64,000 nucleotides of DNA from Psilocybe azurescens (GCA_023853785.1 JAJIRX010000829.1:524485-588484), one strand, 5' to 3'; positions 36,136-48,260 are shown, counted from the stretch's first letter. The notes: generated by a model not told the origin, from the sequence alone. Numbers and translations: made by a program.

Positions 36136-37155
36136 TTACAATGGTACATATCTAGCTGTGATAACAGCCTCCATTCTCCTTGGCATGCTTTCTATAAGCC
36201 TTTGGCATGTTTCTGAAGGTATTTCAGTCCATTCCTTTGCCAATCTCTCCCACAATTCACATGCTCCTTTGGGTGGTGTCTTATAGGTGTTCATTTGCCT
36301 TTTGAGGTAAACCCAAAGGTGTTCAATGGGGTTGAGATCAGGGGATTGGGGTGGCCACTCCATAACTTCAACATCATTGGCCAAAAACCATTCTTGAGCT
36401 TTTTGGAGGTGTGTTTGGAGTCATTATCCTGCTGAAAAATCCTTTTCCCCTCTGCCATCTCCAAGTTGTCAAAGCTTTCATCCACCCCATGCTCCAAAAT
36501 TTCACAGTATTGGTCTGCATTCATCTTCCCTCAACCTCAGTGAGTGTTCCAACACCATTCCACCCCATACAACCCCATACCATGAGATTGTTGCCCCCTC
36601 CATGCTTGACAGTTGGTGATGTTGTTCTATCTGAGATTGCTTCACCCTTGGTTTTCCATGTATAGACCCTTCCATCTGAGCCAATCCTGTTGATTTTTGT
36701 TTCATCTGACCAGAGTACTCTTTTCCAATCCTCCACAGTCCAGCCAACATGATTCTGGGCAAATTTTAGGCATTTTTGACAGTGGATAGCCTTGAGGAGA
36801 GGCCATTTTGATTTAACAACAGAGCAGAAGTTGTTTTCTTTGAGGGCATTTCTGACTGTTTGGGCACAAACAGGAGAGGGAATAGCATCATTGATGAAGT
36901 GTGTTGCCTGGACAGCATTGTCCAGCTTTCCTGTTTTGATTTGACAAAAAGGACCTGTTTATCCTTGGGAGTAAGCTTGGAGGGATGTCCACCTTTGTTG
37001 TTTTGGGGGTTTTCTTTGTTGGCATCCACTTCCCTCTTGATTCTTCCAACAGTAGACTTTCCCAAACCAGTTTTAGACTCTATTTGACCAAGAGAATAGC
37101 CCTCTTCAAGAAGATTGGGGACAGAATTGTACTGAGAAGGTGTTGTAGGCTTCAT
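36136..37155 (-). pseudogene. Tc1/mariner transposase (DD34E), frameshifted
   Basis: The minus-strand gene runs from MKPTTPSQYNSVPNLLEEGY to ITARYVPL. It has an N-terminal helix-turn-helix (SLGQIESKTGLGKSTVGRIK), a basic linker, then the catalytic core: WSDETKI (first Asp), IFQQDNDSKHTS (second Asp) and WPPQSPDLNPIEHLW (Glu). Counting from the second Asp gives a 34-residue spacing, typical of Tc1. At about 340 residues it is full length, but parts lie in three frames (shifts near 36.95, 36.53 and 36.4 kb). The enzyme would cut and paste at TA sites. The upstream terminal repeat is at 37304-37512; the downstream one is missing. Confidence 0.9.
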
Positions 37156-37303
37156 GATGTGGTGGTTAAAGAGAAAGATGGTTGAACTTGAATTCAACAT
37201 TGCAAATGTGTACAAATAGTGTCACATGACCTTGTTTAATTTTCTCACAATTTATACAAAGCAATTTGGCTTTCTACAAGCATGTAAAGCTATTATTTCA
37301 TAG

Positions 37304-37512
37304 GGTCAAAAACTGTTCCAATGTTTTATTATTTTGTAAATTCCATTACTTAATCAGTTTTTGTTAAAATCATGTGACCTTGGTGAGAAATATGTTAGTC
37401 ACATGTTAAACTATAACATATAATATTTTCAGACTTTTACATAATTTATTTCCCAAGTTATTAAACAATTAGTGAGAAAGTGCCAAACATTAGGATGGTT
37501 TTTGAGCTACTG
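37304..37512. repeat. About 210-bp Tc1 terminal repeat block
   Basis: This begins with GGGTCAAAAACTGTTCCAATG and ends with CATTAGGATGGTTTTTGAGCTACTGTA. It is an inverted copy (over 90% by eye) of 19672-19882. It lies about 150 bp upstream of the Tc1 start codon, as expected for the element's 5' end. Confidence 0.8.
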
Positions 37513-38519
37513 TAATTGTAAATATATATTTAGAAGAAAAGAGAGGACATACATACTTTGCTGTCTTGGAAGTTGATCCCCTGGCAATTTTACAAATGAG
37601 GGCAAGATGCTCATCAATGAGATTCCAGTATTTCTCACTGCCACAACACTCTTGGTGGATGGCACACTATTGCACATTTCAAATGGCATTGAAGACCAAA
37701 AACAAGGTAAAGCATACCATGAGTGCAACTTGGGCACATAGCTGAACAGTCACATGACAAGGAGTGGAGTGAACAATTACTTGCGAAAGAGCAAAGATGT
37801 TGGTGTCAGAGCTGATGCTCTCTTTGATCTTTGAAATGGCAAATGGGTATCACGTTGAGAAAGGGTTATGTTCTGATGACATACTAATTTCTTAAGCTTT
37901 GATCAGAGTTGGGTAAGTGTATAGCTAACAGATATTGTGACCTTATCCCAGTTAGCATAATTGTGCTCGATGCCTGTTGGCAAATCAAAGCAGAATCATT
38001 TAAGGATATCCTGCTGAGATGTCAGCTGCCAAGATGATGGTTGTACTGCGAAGGAAAACAGACCAGGATATGATTACGAGGGATGTTGCCTTTGTAGGCA
38101 TTGATGTTGACAAAAGAAGAACAGCTAAAGCATAGTTATTGATATTAGTCTGTTTAGAGCTGTTTAGTGGATCCATTAAGGTTTGTATCAAGACAAAAAC
38201 ATACCTTCAATTCTTCAGACACTTGGTAAGGTGGTGCAGCTGATTGGAATGTGTCAACCTTGTTCTCGAGCAACAAAATAGTGATGAAAATTTTGGCTTG
38301 TCGGCCTGGCACTGTGTCCTGGGTGGTGCTCAGTCGAGAATTACTGACAAGGTAACTACTTACCAGCAAGAAGGCTTCAAGCTTGTTGCTGATGTGCACT
38401 ACAGTGTGTATATGGTGAGGATCAAATATAACAACTGTCAATGACACTGCAAGAGGCATCTGAGGTGCAAGTCAGGTTTCCAGGAGCGCTGTAGCTTGTA
38501 CTGGTTGCCTTCAGAATTG
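37513..38519. other. Gene-poor stretch with a coding scrap
   Basis: On the minus strand, about 37540-37640 can be read as SEKYWNLIDEHLALICKIAR, which looks like a fragment of a transposon-associated agaric protein. No start, end or second exon could be attached. Nothing else is recognised. Confidence 0.35.
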
Positions 38520-39170
38520 TTCTAAGGTGCGGTAGAGATGCATGAGGGAGGTGCAAAATTCTAGAACAAGGTGCAGAGCTGTATAACAAGGTTCGGTGTG
38601 GTGCAATGAGGTGCGGTAAGATGTGACGTCCAAGAACAAGTGGTAAGAGCAATAATCCGCAAAGTATAATGAGGTTGTGTGAGGTTTGGTGGTGTGTGAC
38701 AAGGTTCAGTGGTGTGTGACAAGGTGCAATGAGGTGCAATGATATGTGACAAGGTGCGAAGACAAGGTTCGGTGAAATATAATGAGGTTCAGCAGTGTAC
38801 AATGAGGTTTGGTCAGGTGCAACAAGGTGTGATGAGGTGCAAAGTAGGGAAAACAATGTAAAGACTACTTTCAGCAAAGTATAACAAGGTTCAGCGGGCA
38901 ATGACAATATTCAAAGGTGTTTAACAAGGTTCAGTGCAGTACAACAATATGCGACAAGGTGCAAAGATGAGGTTTGGTAAAATATGATGAGGTTCAGTGA
39001 GGTGTGACAAGGTGCAGTGAGGTGTGATGAGGTTTGGTGGGATACAACAATATGTGACAAGGTGCAAAGACAAGGTTTGGTGAAATATGATGAGGTTCGA
39101 TGGTGTACAATGAGGTTTGGTGAGGTTTGGTGGTGCGCAATGAGGTGCAATGAGGTGCAACTAGGGAGGG
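38520..39170. repeat. Degenerate satellite with a 10-bp period
   Basis: Hardly diverging decamers follow one another (TGAGGTGCAA, CAAGGTGCAA, TGAGGTTCAG, TGAGGTTTGG, CAATATGTGA) for about 650 bp. The period explains the long open frames with LHLIAPHCT- or TTEPCHTPPN-like peptide repeats on the minus strand, which are not genes. A few related words recur at about 41040-41130. Confidence 0.85.
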
Positions 39171-39380
39171 CTTTTGTGTCCCCCACATATTCCGGCCAGA
39201 GTCCACTGGAGTCCGCTGCGGAATGAGAGCAAAAATATGGCACAAGGCCCTGCTATTTTATTTAATATCAATTCCGGCGGAATGGCGGATTCCACAGCAG
39301 AATTGAACGGAATCCGTTTACAACGGAATCCGTTTACAAAACGGAATAGCCCGGAACGGAACCATAAACGGACTTAAAAT
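39171..39380. repeat. Short self-complementary repeat, possible hAT-like fragment
   Basis: TGTGTCCCCCACATATTCCGG resembles the left end of the hAT-like element (CTTTACACTCCCCACAGGTACCG), and CGGAATCCG-type self-complementary words fill the next 190 bp. No second end or target duplication is visible. Confidence 0.4.
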
Positions 39381-39429
39381 TTGATATTATTGCTCGGCAA
39401 TTCTCGGCAACTGTGAACAATGTCACATG

Positions 39430-40440
39430 TGTGACTTTTGGTTGCCACGTCGGTCTGTTGGTTACCCCAACCACCCCACCTCTTCCTCCAACCACCACCA
39501 CCCCGCTGCCGGCTGTTGTGCATGCCCTCACCACCTCGCTGTTGTCAGTCGGAGCCAGGCACTCGCCAACCTGACCTGACATGCATCGCGGCACCACCGA
39601 CCAATGACAGGTCCGTGTACGATGACGGCAACTCTGGACACACGTACGATGCGATGACGATGACGATGGCTCCGTATACAACGACAACGACACCGGAACA
39701 AGGTGGAACGAGGGGAGGGGATGCAAGCAGGTAACGAGGTGATGTGAACGCGGCCGCAACACCAGGTAAGTCACGAACCCCACCCACCGCTGCCACTAAC
39801 CCTCCCCCTCTTTCTCATACAGACTGATGGTGTACGGCGATACGTACTGCACGTACCGCAACACACGCAACGTGTACGGTATGACAACGGTACATACAAA
39901 AGCAGACACAGCACGTAGGGACAACGACAATGACATGCAGGACGCGTACCACGACCGTACGACATGCACGGCGGCCACGACGACAACACCGAGTACGGCA
40001 CCCACGTATGGCACCCACGACAGCTGCAAAGACGACAACAACAACATGTATGACACGCACGGCGGCCACGACGACGACACATACAACACGTAGGACACAT
40101 ACCACGACACGCAGGACGTGTACCACGACCACGCAGGATGCGTACCGTGACACGTACGACATGCACAGCAGCCACAATGATGACATGTACAACATGTACA
40201 AAACGCACAGTGGCCACAACAACGACACACATGACACCGAGTACGCCACCGACGTCACGGCACCCACGACGGCCGCAAAGACGGCGACAACGACATGTAC
40301 GACACCGAGTACAACCACCATGCATGACAGCCACAATGGACACAACGGCCGCAGGACGACGACAGCGTACAGCGGATGCGTACCACGCCCACGACGACGG
40401 CATGTATGACCGATACGACCACCCATCCACCACCCTTTTT
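39430..40440. repeat. GC-rich low-complexity block (CAC/ACGAC-rich)
   Basis: About 1 kb is built from short words such as ACGACA, CATGCACGGC, GGCCACGACGACA and GACACGTAC. Strand composition is so biased that stops are rare and long frames are open on both strands at once (for example 39771-40433 minus and 39930-40409 plus). No frame shows a protein-like pattern or a family. It ends abruptly in a poly-pyrimidine tract at 40435. Confidence 0.6.
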
Positions 40441-42600
40441 TTTAAATTTTTTTCACTTTTTTCTTTTGTTCTCTCATTTTCTTTTACATCTATGTGTTTG
40501 TTTGTTCATTTAACCCAAGTATATACCCTCCCGCCCATCTTTTACTCTGTTATGTTTTTTATTTTTATTTTATTTTGTTACAATGGACTTTGCATGTAGA
40601 TAATGTAGTATATAGTTAATAATATATTATATTGCACTCATGAATTTACACTAAGATTGATAGATTGAAATATTCTAGTTGGAATCCAATGATACAGGGT
40701 AGATTATATAAGCAGTGTACAGTAGGTGTATGATATAAGGATTATATAAGCAGTGTATAGTAGATGTATGATAGTAGTGGTAACTGTGTAAATCTATTTT
40801 TATATTCAGCCTAAAGGTGTGGGAAATTGTTTTTACTCAGCATCAAGCTGTGGGAATTCTACTTTATTACTGTATTGGCTATAAATAACTCTATTCCCCT
40901 TCATTCCCCATCATTCCATTCCTTCTCCAATTCCTTCATTCCCTCTTCAATCCCCTCTATTCCCTCTATTCCCTCTATTCCCTTCACTCCCTTTCTCAAT
41001 CCCTCCAGTCCTAGGGAATATGTGGGGAGTGAGAAGTACTGCAACTAGGTGCAAAGGCAAGAATAAGGTTTGAGGACAAGATTCAGAGCTTTGGAAACAG
41101 GTGCAAAGTGCACAATTTCAAGGTATGAGAACTATATCCAAGGGAAGGAAACTTGTTGTAAAATATAGCTAGGTTACATGCTTTTATACTACAAATCATG
41201 AATAGTAAATAAAGTGGTCAATGGATACAAATTTGGAGGTGCGATGATGATGCACAAAGAACTGAATGAAAAATTTAAACTTCTGCATAAAAAGTCAAAA
41301 GAGGTTGTGATCATGAAACTAAAGAAACTGAGAATGAAGGTGAATAAATGTCCACAGGCAAACAGAACAAGTTAGAAAGAAAAGGAAGGGGAATATCAAT
41401 GTCTGCATATCATACAATAAAGCTTCGCAATATATTTCAATGATGTAAAATGAGATGAAAGTCAATGATAAAAGGGTGAAGAACATGATAGAACCTATTG
41501 AACAATATTCCAGGTGCTCCAGACCTTTGTCAGGTGCATTATAATTGCTGTATTGAGTTGCAGATAAGTTTGTTGAGCATCAGAATAGTGTAGAACAGGT
41601 ATAGCATAGCTTCGCAGTTGATCTGGATGTTCCACAAGCTTTGGACTTGGCAGATTAACATCTATAACATGTGATTGGTGTCCTGAGACTTTGGAGACTT
41701 TGGAAGCGCAATGGAAGTGTCAAGGAACCTATTCTGAGATGATTCGAGTCAGCCTAAAATAGATGCAAGCTTCATATAGTCAAAAATCAAAATTCTGGGG
41801 GCATAGAGTAGGCTAGCTCATCATTGTGTTGCTCAGGACGCAGCCTCTTGTGTGTCACATATTGCAAAGCTGTGGCAGTTACATTGCTGATGGAGGGTAA
41901 AGATATTTGGGGCTACGTTGGTGGAGGAGTGGACATATCTTCGTTGTTGTTGCTGCCATTGTTGTCCCCTTCATGTGGTCACTTTCTGAGTACTGGTTCA
42001 GGTATTGGGCTAGACCTCAACATGGCATCCTGCAAAGCTTGCTCTGCTGGTGAAAGGAAAAACATGGCTCCTTCCCTTTGAAGTGGTTGGTGTGGCTGAG
42101 GAGTGGAAGTCGTCAGTAGGTTTTGGACAGCAACAGCTGGGATAGGAGAGGCCATTGCAAGAATGATTCTGCAAGAAGAGAAACAACAGCATTTTATACG
42201 TGCTTGACAGTGACTCATGTGTGACTCAAATAGGTAATCAAGTGTTTGGAAATGACTCAAAAACATGTGTCATCAAAGCCCCTGACCTTGGTGTTCCCTC
42301 GATAGTGCCCCTGGTGATCCTGAGGGGCTCAATCTTGAGAAGAAATTAGCCATGAAACTGAAACATTGGTGAATATTTAGGTGAAGAGGGTGATATGTGA
42401 GCAGGAACTAGATGGTAATGTTATTAGGAGGATTCCAAAACATGTTAATAGAGAGCCTACAGGTTAAAACACAATGGAAAAAAAAATTAACAGTAACCGA
42501 AATAAATCAAACTTGTTTGGAGAAATCTGAAGTGATGATTAAGTCAGTAGCAAAGGACTGGGAGATGATATTTGAAAGACATACATCTGAGAGAAGTGGG
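40441..42600. other. AT-rich gene-poor DNA
   Basis: Contains a pyrimidine-rich microsatellite at about 40900-41010 with three tandem CTATTCCCT units. A minus-strand frame at about 42155-41979 (MASPIPAVAVQNLLTTSTPQ) looks protein-like but could not be extended or assigned. The rest is A/G-rich and without gene structure. Confidence 0.4.
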
Positions 42601-42920
42601 ACTGAAAAGGAGGTCTTTACTGTCCCCACCTATTCCATCATATTCCAGTCTGAAATCTCATATCATACACCCTGCTATTTGTATGGGTGAATGAACATGG
42701 ATTCCAGAAAATAGGCCATTCCAAATGGAATATTCCAGTTTCATTCCAATGGAATGGCTGGAATCCATATGGATTCCAACTGGATTCCAACTAGAATACC
42801 ATATATTGCATTGGGTTTGGTCCAATATAGGTCCATTCCAATGGAATAAGGTGGAATCCGAGTGGAATGATATCCCAGTATTTTTATTATATTTTATTAT
42901 AACTTATACTAGTATAAAAA
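42601..42920. repeat. Relative of the hAT-like element with AATGGAATTCC-type units
   Basis: GAGGTCTTTACTGTCCCCAC matches the left end of the element at 28555 (GAGGTCTTTACACTCCCCAC). It is followed by ATTCCAATGGAAT, TGGAATCC and CATATGGATTCC self-complementary units, as in that element but with different sequence. The right end was not found, so this is probably truncated. Confidence 0.6.
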
Positions 42921-42925
42921 AAAAT

Positions 42926-43001
42926 CCATGTGCTGGAATTGAACTCAGGCATTGGAGAATGCTGTACACAAGCCGAGATAAACCGACTGAGCCATAATGG
43001 C
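42926..43001 (-). other. tRNA-like fragment
   Basis: On the minus strand, TGGCTCAGTCGG is a perfect eukaryotic A-box (TGGCNNAGTNGG), followed 40 bases on by GAGTTCAATTCC, a good B-box. The 76-base length fits a tRNA, but the acceptor stem is imperfect (CCAT/ATGG only). A tRNA pseudogene or tRNA-derived repeat is likelier than a functional gene. Confidence 0.5.
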
Positions 43002-45117
43002 ATTTATAAAAACAAAAATTAAGTTAAATATATACTAGCACGGCCGATATTCTTGGCATTGCTCGGCACGATGAACTATGTAGTGTGTGATTTGATATAT
43101 AAATCGAAAACCAAAACACAAACCAGAGAGGAATGGTCCAGACTAGATAAGACGACTCTCTCCCTGTTGAGTTAAAGTGAGGGCTGGCTTTGCCACTAGG
43201 TTGTGAAGAGGTATGTGGTCTGAGGAGGGCAGGGACATCTGAATGAAGATAAATGGATGAGAGAGTATAAAATTGCCCTTGAGTGTTTGCTGGGAGGAAG
43301 CAACCCAACTTGATTAGGGTAGAACGGTGTGAACAAAGAGTGATGACTGAAGGGGCCAAATGACTAGATAAATCGTAGGGATTGATACGGGGGCAGGAGT
43401 GAGAATGTAGTCTTAATCCTAGTGTGCTTCAATTGAGTCTGCAGTGTCTGCAAAGCTAGAATTAATGCCTGCTGATAGAATAATGACTTGAGCAGCCTGG
43501 AGTGATAGATGGTGAAGGATTGTGCAATGTTTTTGATCGAAACCTCAAACAGAGCAGTGAGGTGAATGAGGGATGACTAGGGCAATCAAAGGTGATGACC
43601 TAAGCAATATTCTTCAGCCAAAAAAATCAAACAACGCAGGGAAGCGGATAAAGGGTGTCTGGAGTGATGGATGAAGATGACAACAAGACCAAAACTGCTG
43701 AATAAAATATTCTGGAGCCACAGAAGTGATGGGGAGTTGAAGATCTGGATGTAGAGGAAAAATGAAGGGTCTGGAGGATGATAGGATCAAAATGAATGGG
43801 ATAAAATTCTCTGTGATGAGAGAACGTGGGTGGTTGGATAGGCTGGTCTAGCCACTGATGAACATCTTGAATAACTGGAGTGATTGTTGAATTTTGTGCT
43901 GAATACTGATAGAGATTGATTGAATGTGTGCTGGAGTGCTGAGACTGAGTACTTGATAACTTGAAATCTTTGCTGTGAAGAAAGTTGGGACTTGTAACTT
44001 CCTTGTATTCCAAGCAATACTAATACATGGTTTATATACCAGAGAACATAGAAAAATATTTAAAAGAGATCAAGCGTCCAAACTATACTAATCTTTCTGT
44101 AGAACGACATCCAGTAGTCCCATCTGCCAACTACATACAATAGATTGAAAGCTGATGGAGTTTAGGAGTGAAAAATAGAAGGATGAGTAAGTAAGTAACA
44201 TAGGATGAGTAAGAAGTATAAGCAGGATTATGAAAAGCGAAGTGAGATGAGTAAGAAAGAAGTGAAGCTGAGTAAGTACAATAAGCAAGAATGACAAGAG
44301 GAAGGAAGGATCAATCATATGAAAGTGTCAGACAATAGAAAAGGAGCCAAAATAGCGAACAAGTACCATGCTAATGAATAGAACCAGTCTATTCATGGCA
44401 CAGCTCAGTCATCCATTACCAAGACTGCTGAGTGAGACAAAGATTTGCTGCATATGTGGAATCCAGTTAAGGACCAAATAGTTGTAGATGACCAAATACT
44501 GATGACGATGGTGATATATGATGCTGTGCAGTGCTGTGCATACTAGGATGAATAGAAATGATGTCCAAGAATAATCTGCGCATAGCCTTGAGGTTCAAAA
44601 TAGATAGACGATTGAATTATTGATAGCACTGCTGGCAACAGATTATTTAAGGCGACTAAAAATGATTGAAAAAATTAATTAAATGTGTTTGTGTTTTTTC
44701 GACTATTTTGCCGATCATAAAATGTATCTAAAAGTCTTTCTTGTTGGCATCTATAAATGCCTGTTAAAGGTAACTTTTATGTCCTAATTTTAGTGGCAAA
44801 AAGACTTTACATTTATATATAATTTTGACTGTATATGGATTTGACTGACATGCTCAGTTTGTTCACTATTGTCTCGTACAACAATTGAAGAATGTTTTGG
44901 AACAACAAATTTCTTAATATGTCTTAAATTTTACAAAAGATTTATCAAACATCAAAAATGAATTATTTCTGGAAAAGTTTTCCAGAGCGGACAATTGTAC
45001 AAAATTGAAGTATTTATAAAAGGAAATAATAAATCGTATGCTGAGGCCCTTGCTGACAGTGGCGATAAGCGGGTACATCTCAGCAGCGGGTTGACAAGAG
45101 ATTGTCCACAAGGGACT
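43002..45117. other. Gene-poor DNA
   Basis: Several minus-strand frames (for example 43627-44013 and 44088-44318) are open because of skewed composition (Ser/Thr/His/Leu-rich) and show no domain or splice pattern. No repeat family is recognised. Confidence 0.4.
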
Positions 45118-47839
45118 ATATAGCAATTATGCCGTCAAGAAAGAGCATTCGAGTCCGCATTAAGACAAGCAGTTGCTTTTCGCCAGAAAGCTGCACCTCT
45201 AAGCTTATTTCGCCAGAAACCGGGGCCTCAGGTTGGGCAGTACCTTTTACAATGTCAGACAAATGGACTTGATACCATTCTTCATCCCATTCCATCCAGT
45301 GTCCAAAATTGAGGCCATTTTCTTTCTGATTATTCCAATAAAGAGGCTTCGGCCACCAAGACTTGTGAACTAGTTGGTTGGGGGCACATCCTGGGGAAGA
45401 AGGTCATGTTAAAATTAATAAAATTATTAGAATAAAAATGAAAAACCTGTGTAGCACTTATGAAGTCCACAGATGACATCCATCTCCTCGTCGGTAAGCA
45501 TATCATCCCAATAGACCATCCCATCATTGGCCGTGAAGTGGTGGCCAAGGTGATGTTCAGTGACTGCAGGCGATGGGCCAAAGCAGGCAGAATCAATGCC
45601 AATATGTTCCTTCGCGAAGGCGGCTGAGAAGGCCACCAGCAAGCAATGCAGCTCGCCTGCCGAAGATGACAGGAGTTGTCGGTGGTGCTGTATATAGATG
45701 TCGTAGTCCTTTTTGAGAAAATATACCCCGGAGCATGGATAGGCACAAGATTTCGGTTGGCCTGGAGTCCAACAGAAGGTTGATCGTGAAGTGGGATTAA
45801 CGTGTGGAATGACACACCCATTTCCAGGAGGCAGCGTGCGAGTGAAGTTGAAGAATGTTTTGAGGACTGAGTAGAAAGCGGAACACCTTGACTGCGTCTG
45901 TAGCAGTTTTCAGAGCAATTGTCCAGGGAATCTTCAGTTCAAGGCGGCTTCCCGAAGAACTAAAAGATTGCCAACCTTCTCAAAGAGAAGCCTCAAAGCT
46001 ATAACATCAAGAGCAATGGGACATTGACTTTTGAGATCATAGATGGCAGGCGGTGGGCCATTGGCCGTTTGGAGGCTCTGAAGAAACTCAAAACATGATA
46101 GGCCGAAGTTGACTGGTGGAGGGTTAAAATCCCCGGCACAAAGCCCCACAGTCTTGACGAAATTGTTCCACCTTGCCTTGTCAGGGGTAGAGGGATTTAG
46201 AGGAACAGCAATGAGGGGTCGATAGCCATAGTGAGCCGAAAGGTATGCAACGATGTCCACCGCTTGGGAGGGAATAAGATCAAGTCCGTTTTTGCTTTTT
46301 GTTTGACAGGGGCGCTGGTAATGGGATGACACCCGCATACGCATGGACGCGTTGAGCAACAAATTCCTCGACTTTTTCTGCTGAGAATCCAGAGACTCGT
46401 CCTCGTCGTAAGAATGAGGAGCAGGTGGAACATCCCTCGCCGGTAAAAAGTCCAAGTCGTTCTCCTCATAAGCAAGTTCTTCCGGAGTCGCAAAGTACTC
46501 GCAAAGATCCCATTCATTTTGGACAGAGTCGTAGCGAGCTTGAGACCCCGGATGATCATCAATTCTGTTGGCACATTCGCTTTTTTAAGACCCTAGTGCG
46601 GACAAGGCACATGTCATCTTCGTCGCTCCAATCCCAAACAAAAACTTCTGCTGAAACAGCAGGAGGGTTCCTTTCTCAATTCAGACACACTTCCCTCTCC
46701 TTCGGTGTCTCATTCGCAAGTCTTCGATCATTGATGATCTTTCGGGCAGCGAAGAAAGATTCCCATGGCTTGGAGGCAAGATACGTGTCTCAGGCCTTAT
46801 TGAATTCCAAGTCTTCAAGAATAGCAGATTTGGAGCTGAGAAAGACTGGGTGGGGACAGCGGTTGCTCCTCCAAGGTGACAGGGAGTGGAGATGGCAGAG
46901 AAGGTGGAGACGGAGACCTATAAACCATGGTCGTCGCATTCTGAAGGTGCTCCAATGGGGGTTGAAGATAGCTGAAAGCGGGGTGATATGTCTGATCTCG
47001 CTCAACTTTCGACCAACAATACCACACAGGTACGTCCCAAATGCAAAGCCATTTCGCAAGGTCAGCACCTTGGCCGCCTTTGCTGTTGAGATCGATGAAG
47101 CGCTCCGGCTGACGGGTCGGCTTCCAGAACGCACCCATTATGATATTATACAGCCCGCTGAGCCACGACTGATCTACTTTTTCCGAGGCAAGGAAGTTGA
47201 ACCACTCCAGGACCTTCAGGGGTTGGGTACTCCTTCAATGCAGGCAATATAGAACAACAACAAGCTGATCCAAATGATGAACCAATTGCGTGCACGTCCA
47301 ATTCGATAGCGTGCACCACGAGCAGTATAAAATACTTGATCAAAGCCAAGGAGAGAGGGTGAAGGGGGAGGAAATATGGTTTTAGCAGATGACGGAAATT
47401 TTCCTTTAGGAGATGGATGATAACAATTAAAACATCTTCCAGATAGTGCCACACCGAGGATTTTGATTGTGAGAGCTGGTACCCTGTACCCCAAGATGCG
47501 TCAACTTCATGAATGTCGTTAAGGTAGTCACAAAGATGGCCAAACGCATATCCTTCCGAATGTCGGAATATTGGGGATAAAGATCAAAAATCCATAGGTG
47601 TCGGTCCACCATTCAGGATCGTGATGCCGGTTGAGAGATGCGGCTCCAATGCTGAATGGATATAATCTCTTCTGATCTGGGACAGAAACGCTGGCGTGAG
47701 CAGTTAGGTGAATAATAAATATCTCCATTGCTGATGAAGGCCCTGCCCTCGGAATGGTCCAAATGTGAGGATTGTTGAGACATTGGTCTTTAAAACTCAA
47801 GATCAGCCTAAGAACTCGACGTATGATGGAAGGTCTCAA
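45118..47839 (-). CDS. Multi-copy agaric-type protein of unknown function, C-terminal signature
   Basis: Read on the minus strand. The 5' part (47839-46.8 kb: IWTIPRAGPSSAMEIFIIHL; PTRQPERFIDLNSKGGQGAD; VPVWYCW) is fragmentary. A long exon (46455-45934) encodes DFLPARDVPPAPHSYDEDES, AHYGYRPLIAVPLNP, FVKTVGLCAGDFNP and LLFEKVGNLLVLREAAL. Later exons encode LVPIHAPGYIFSK, DSACFGPSPAVTEHH, WDDMLTDEEMDVICGLHKCY and, after an intron, HKSWWPKPLYWNN with HWMEWDEEWYQVHLSDIVKG. The last motifs (LVPI..GY.FS, GL..CYTG, SWWP, W....E.W) are a signature I recall from a large unnamed family repeated many times in agaric genomes. No catalytic site is visible. Whether 47.8-46.8 kb belongs to the same gene is uncertain. 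Confidence 0.5.
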
Positions 47840-47864
47840 AAAACACTCACGAAGTTGAAGTTAT

Positions 47865-48260
47865 GCTGTTTCAAGCCTGATTCAATCAAGAGCTGGCTGT
47901 ACCACCAGCTGAGGGATAGAAGTGCAGCCATTTTGAAGCCTGATTCAATCGAGAGTTGGCCGTATTGTGAGCTGAGGGATAGAATAAATGTGGCCGTTTT
48001 GTAGCCTGATTCAATTGAGAGCTGGCCGTATTGCGAGCCGAGGGATAGAAGAAATGTGGGCAAGCTAAACCGTGATTTGGACACCCAAATAACAGCCAAG
48101 AGTCAAGGTTCAAACAGGGAGGAATAGCATGTTTTGGGCACCCAAAACACACTTTGACAATTTGACGATGAAGGTGGGAGTTGAGAGGAATAGCGTGTTC
48201 TGGACACCCACAACACACTTTGACGATTTGACAATGAAGGTGAGAGTTGAGAGGAATGAG
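47865..48260. repeat. Two adjacent tandem repeats of about 64-66 bp
   Basis: Three copies of a unit starting GCCTGATTCAAT begin at 47875, 47938 and 48004, each with GAGCTGG and GAGGGATAGAA. They are followed from about 48118 by two copies plus a start of a unit beginning GAGGAATAG and containing CACACTTTGAC. The second type carries the palindromes TTTTGGGCACCCAAAA and TTCTGGACACCC. Confidence 0.8.

Noticed and set aside
38422..39245. Several minus-strand frames with LHLIAPHCT-like repeats
   Set aside because: They are translations of the 10-bp satellite; a 30-nt super-period gives 10-residue repeats in any open frame.
39771..40433. Long minus-strand open frame (220 codons) and overlapping 144- and 203-codon frames
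   Set aside because: Three frames are open at once because the block is built from ACGAC/CAC words with few stop codons. The Cys/Val/Arg-rich translations show no fold, domain or intron structure.
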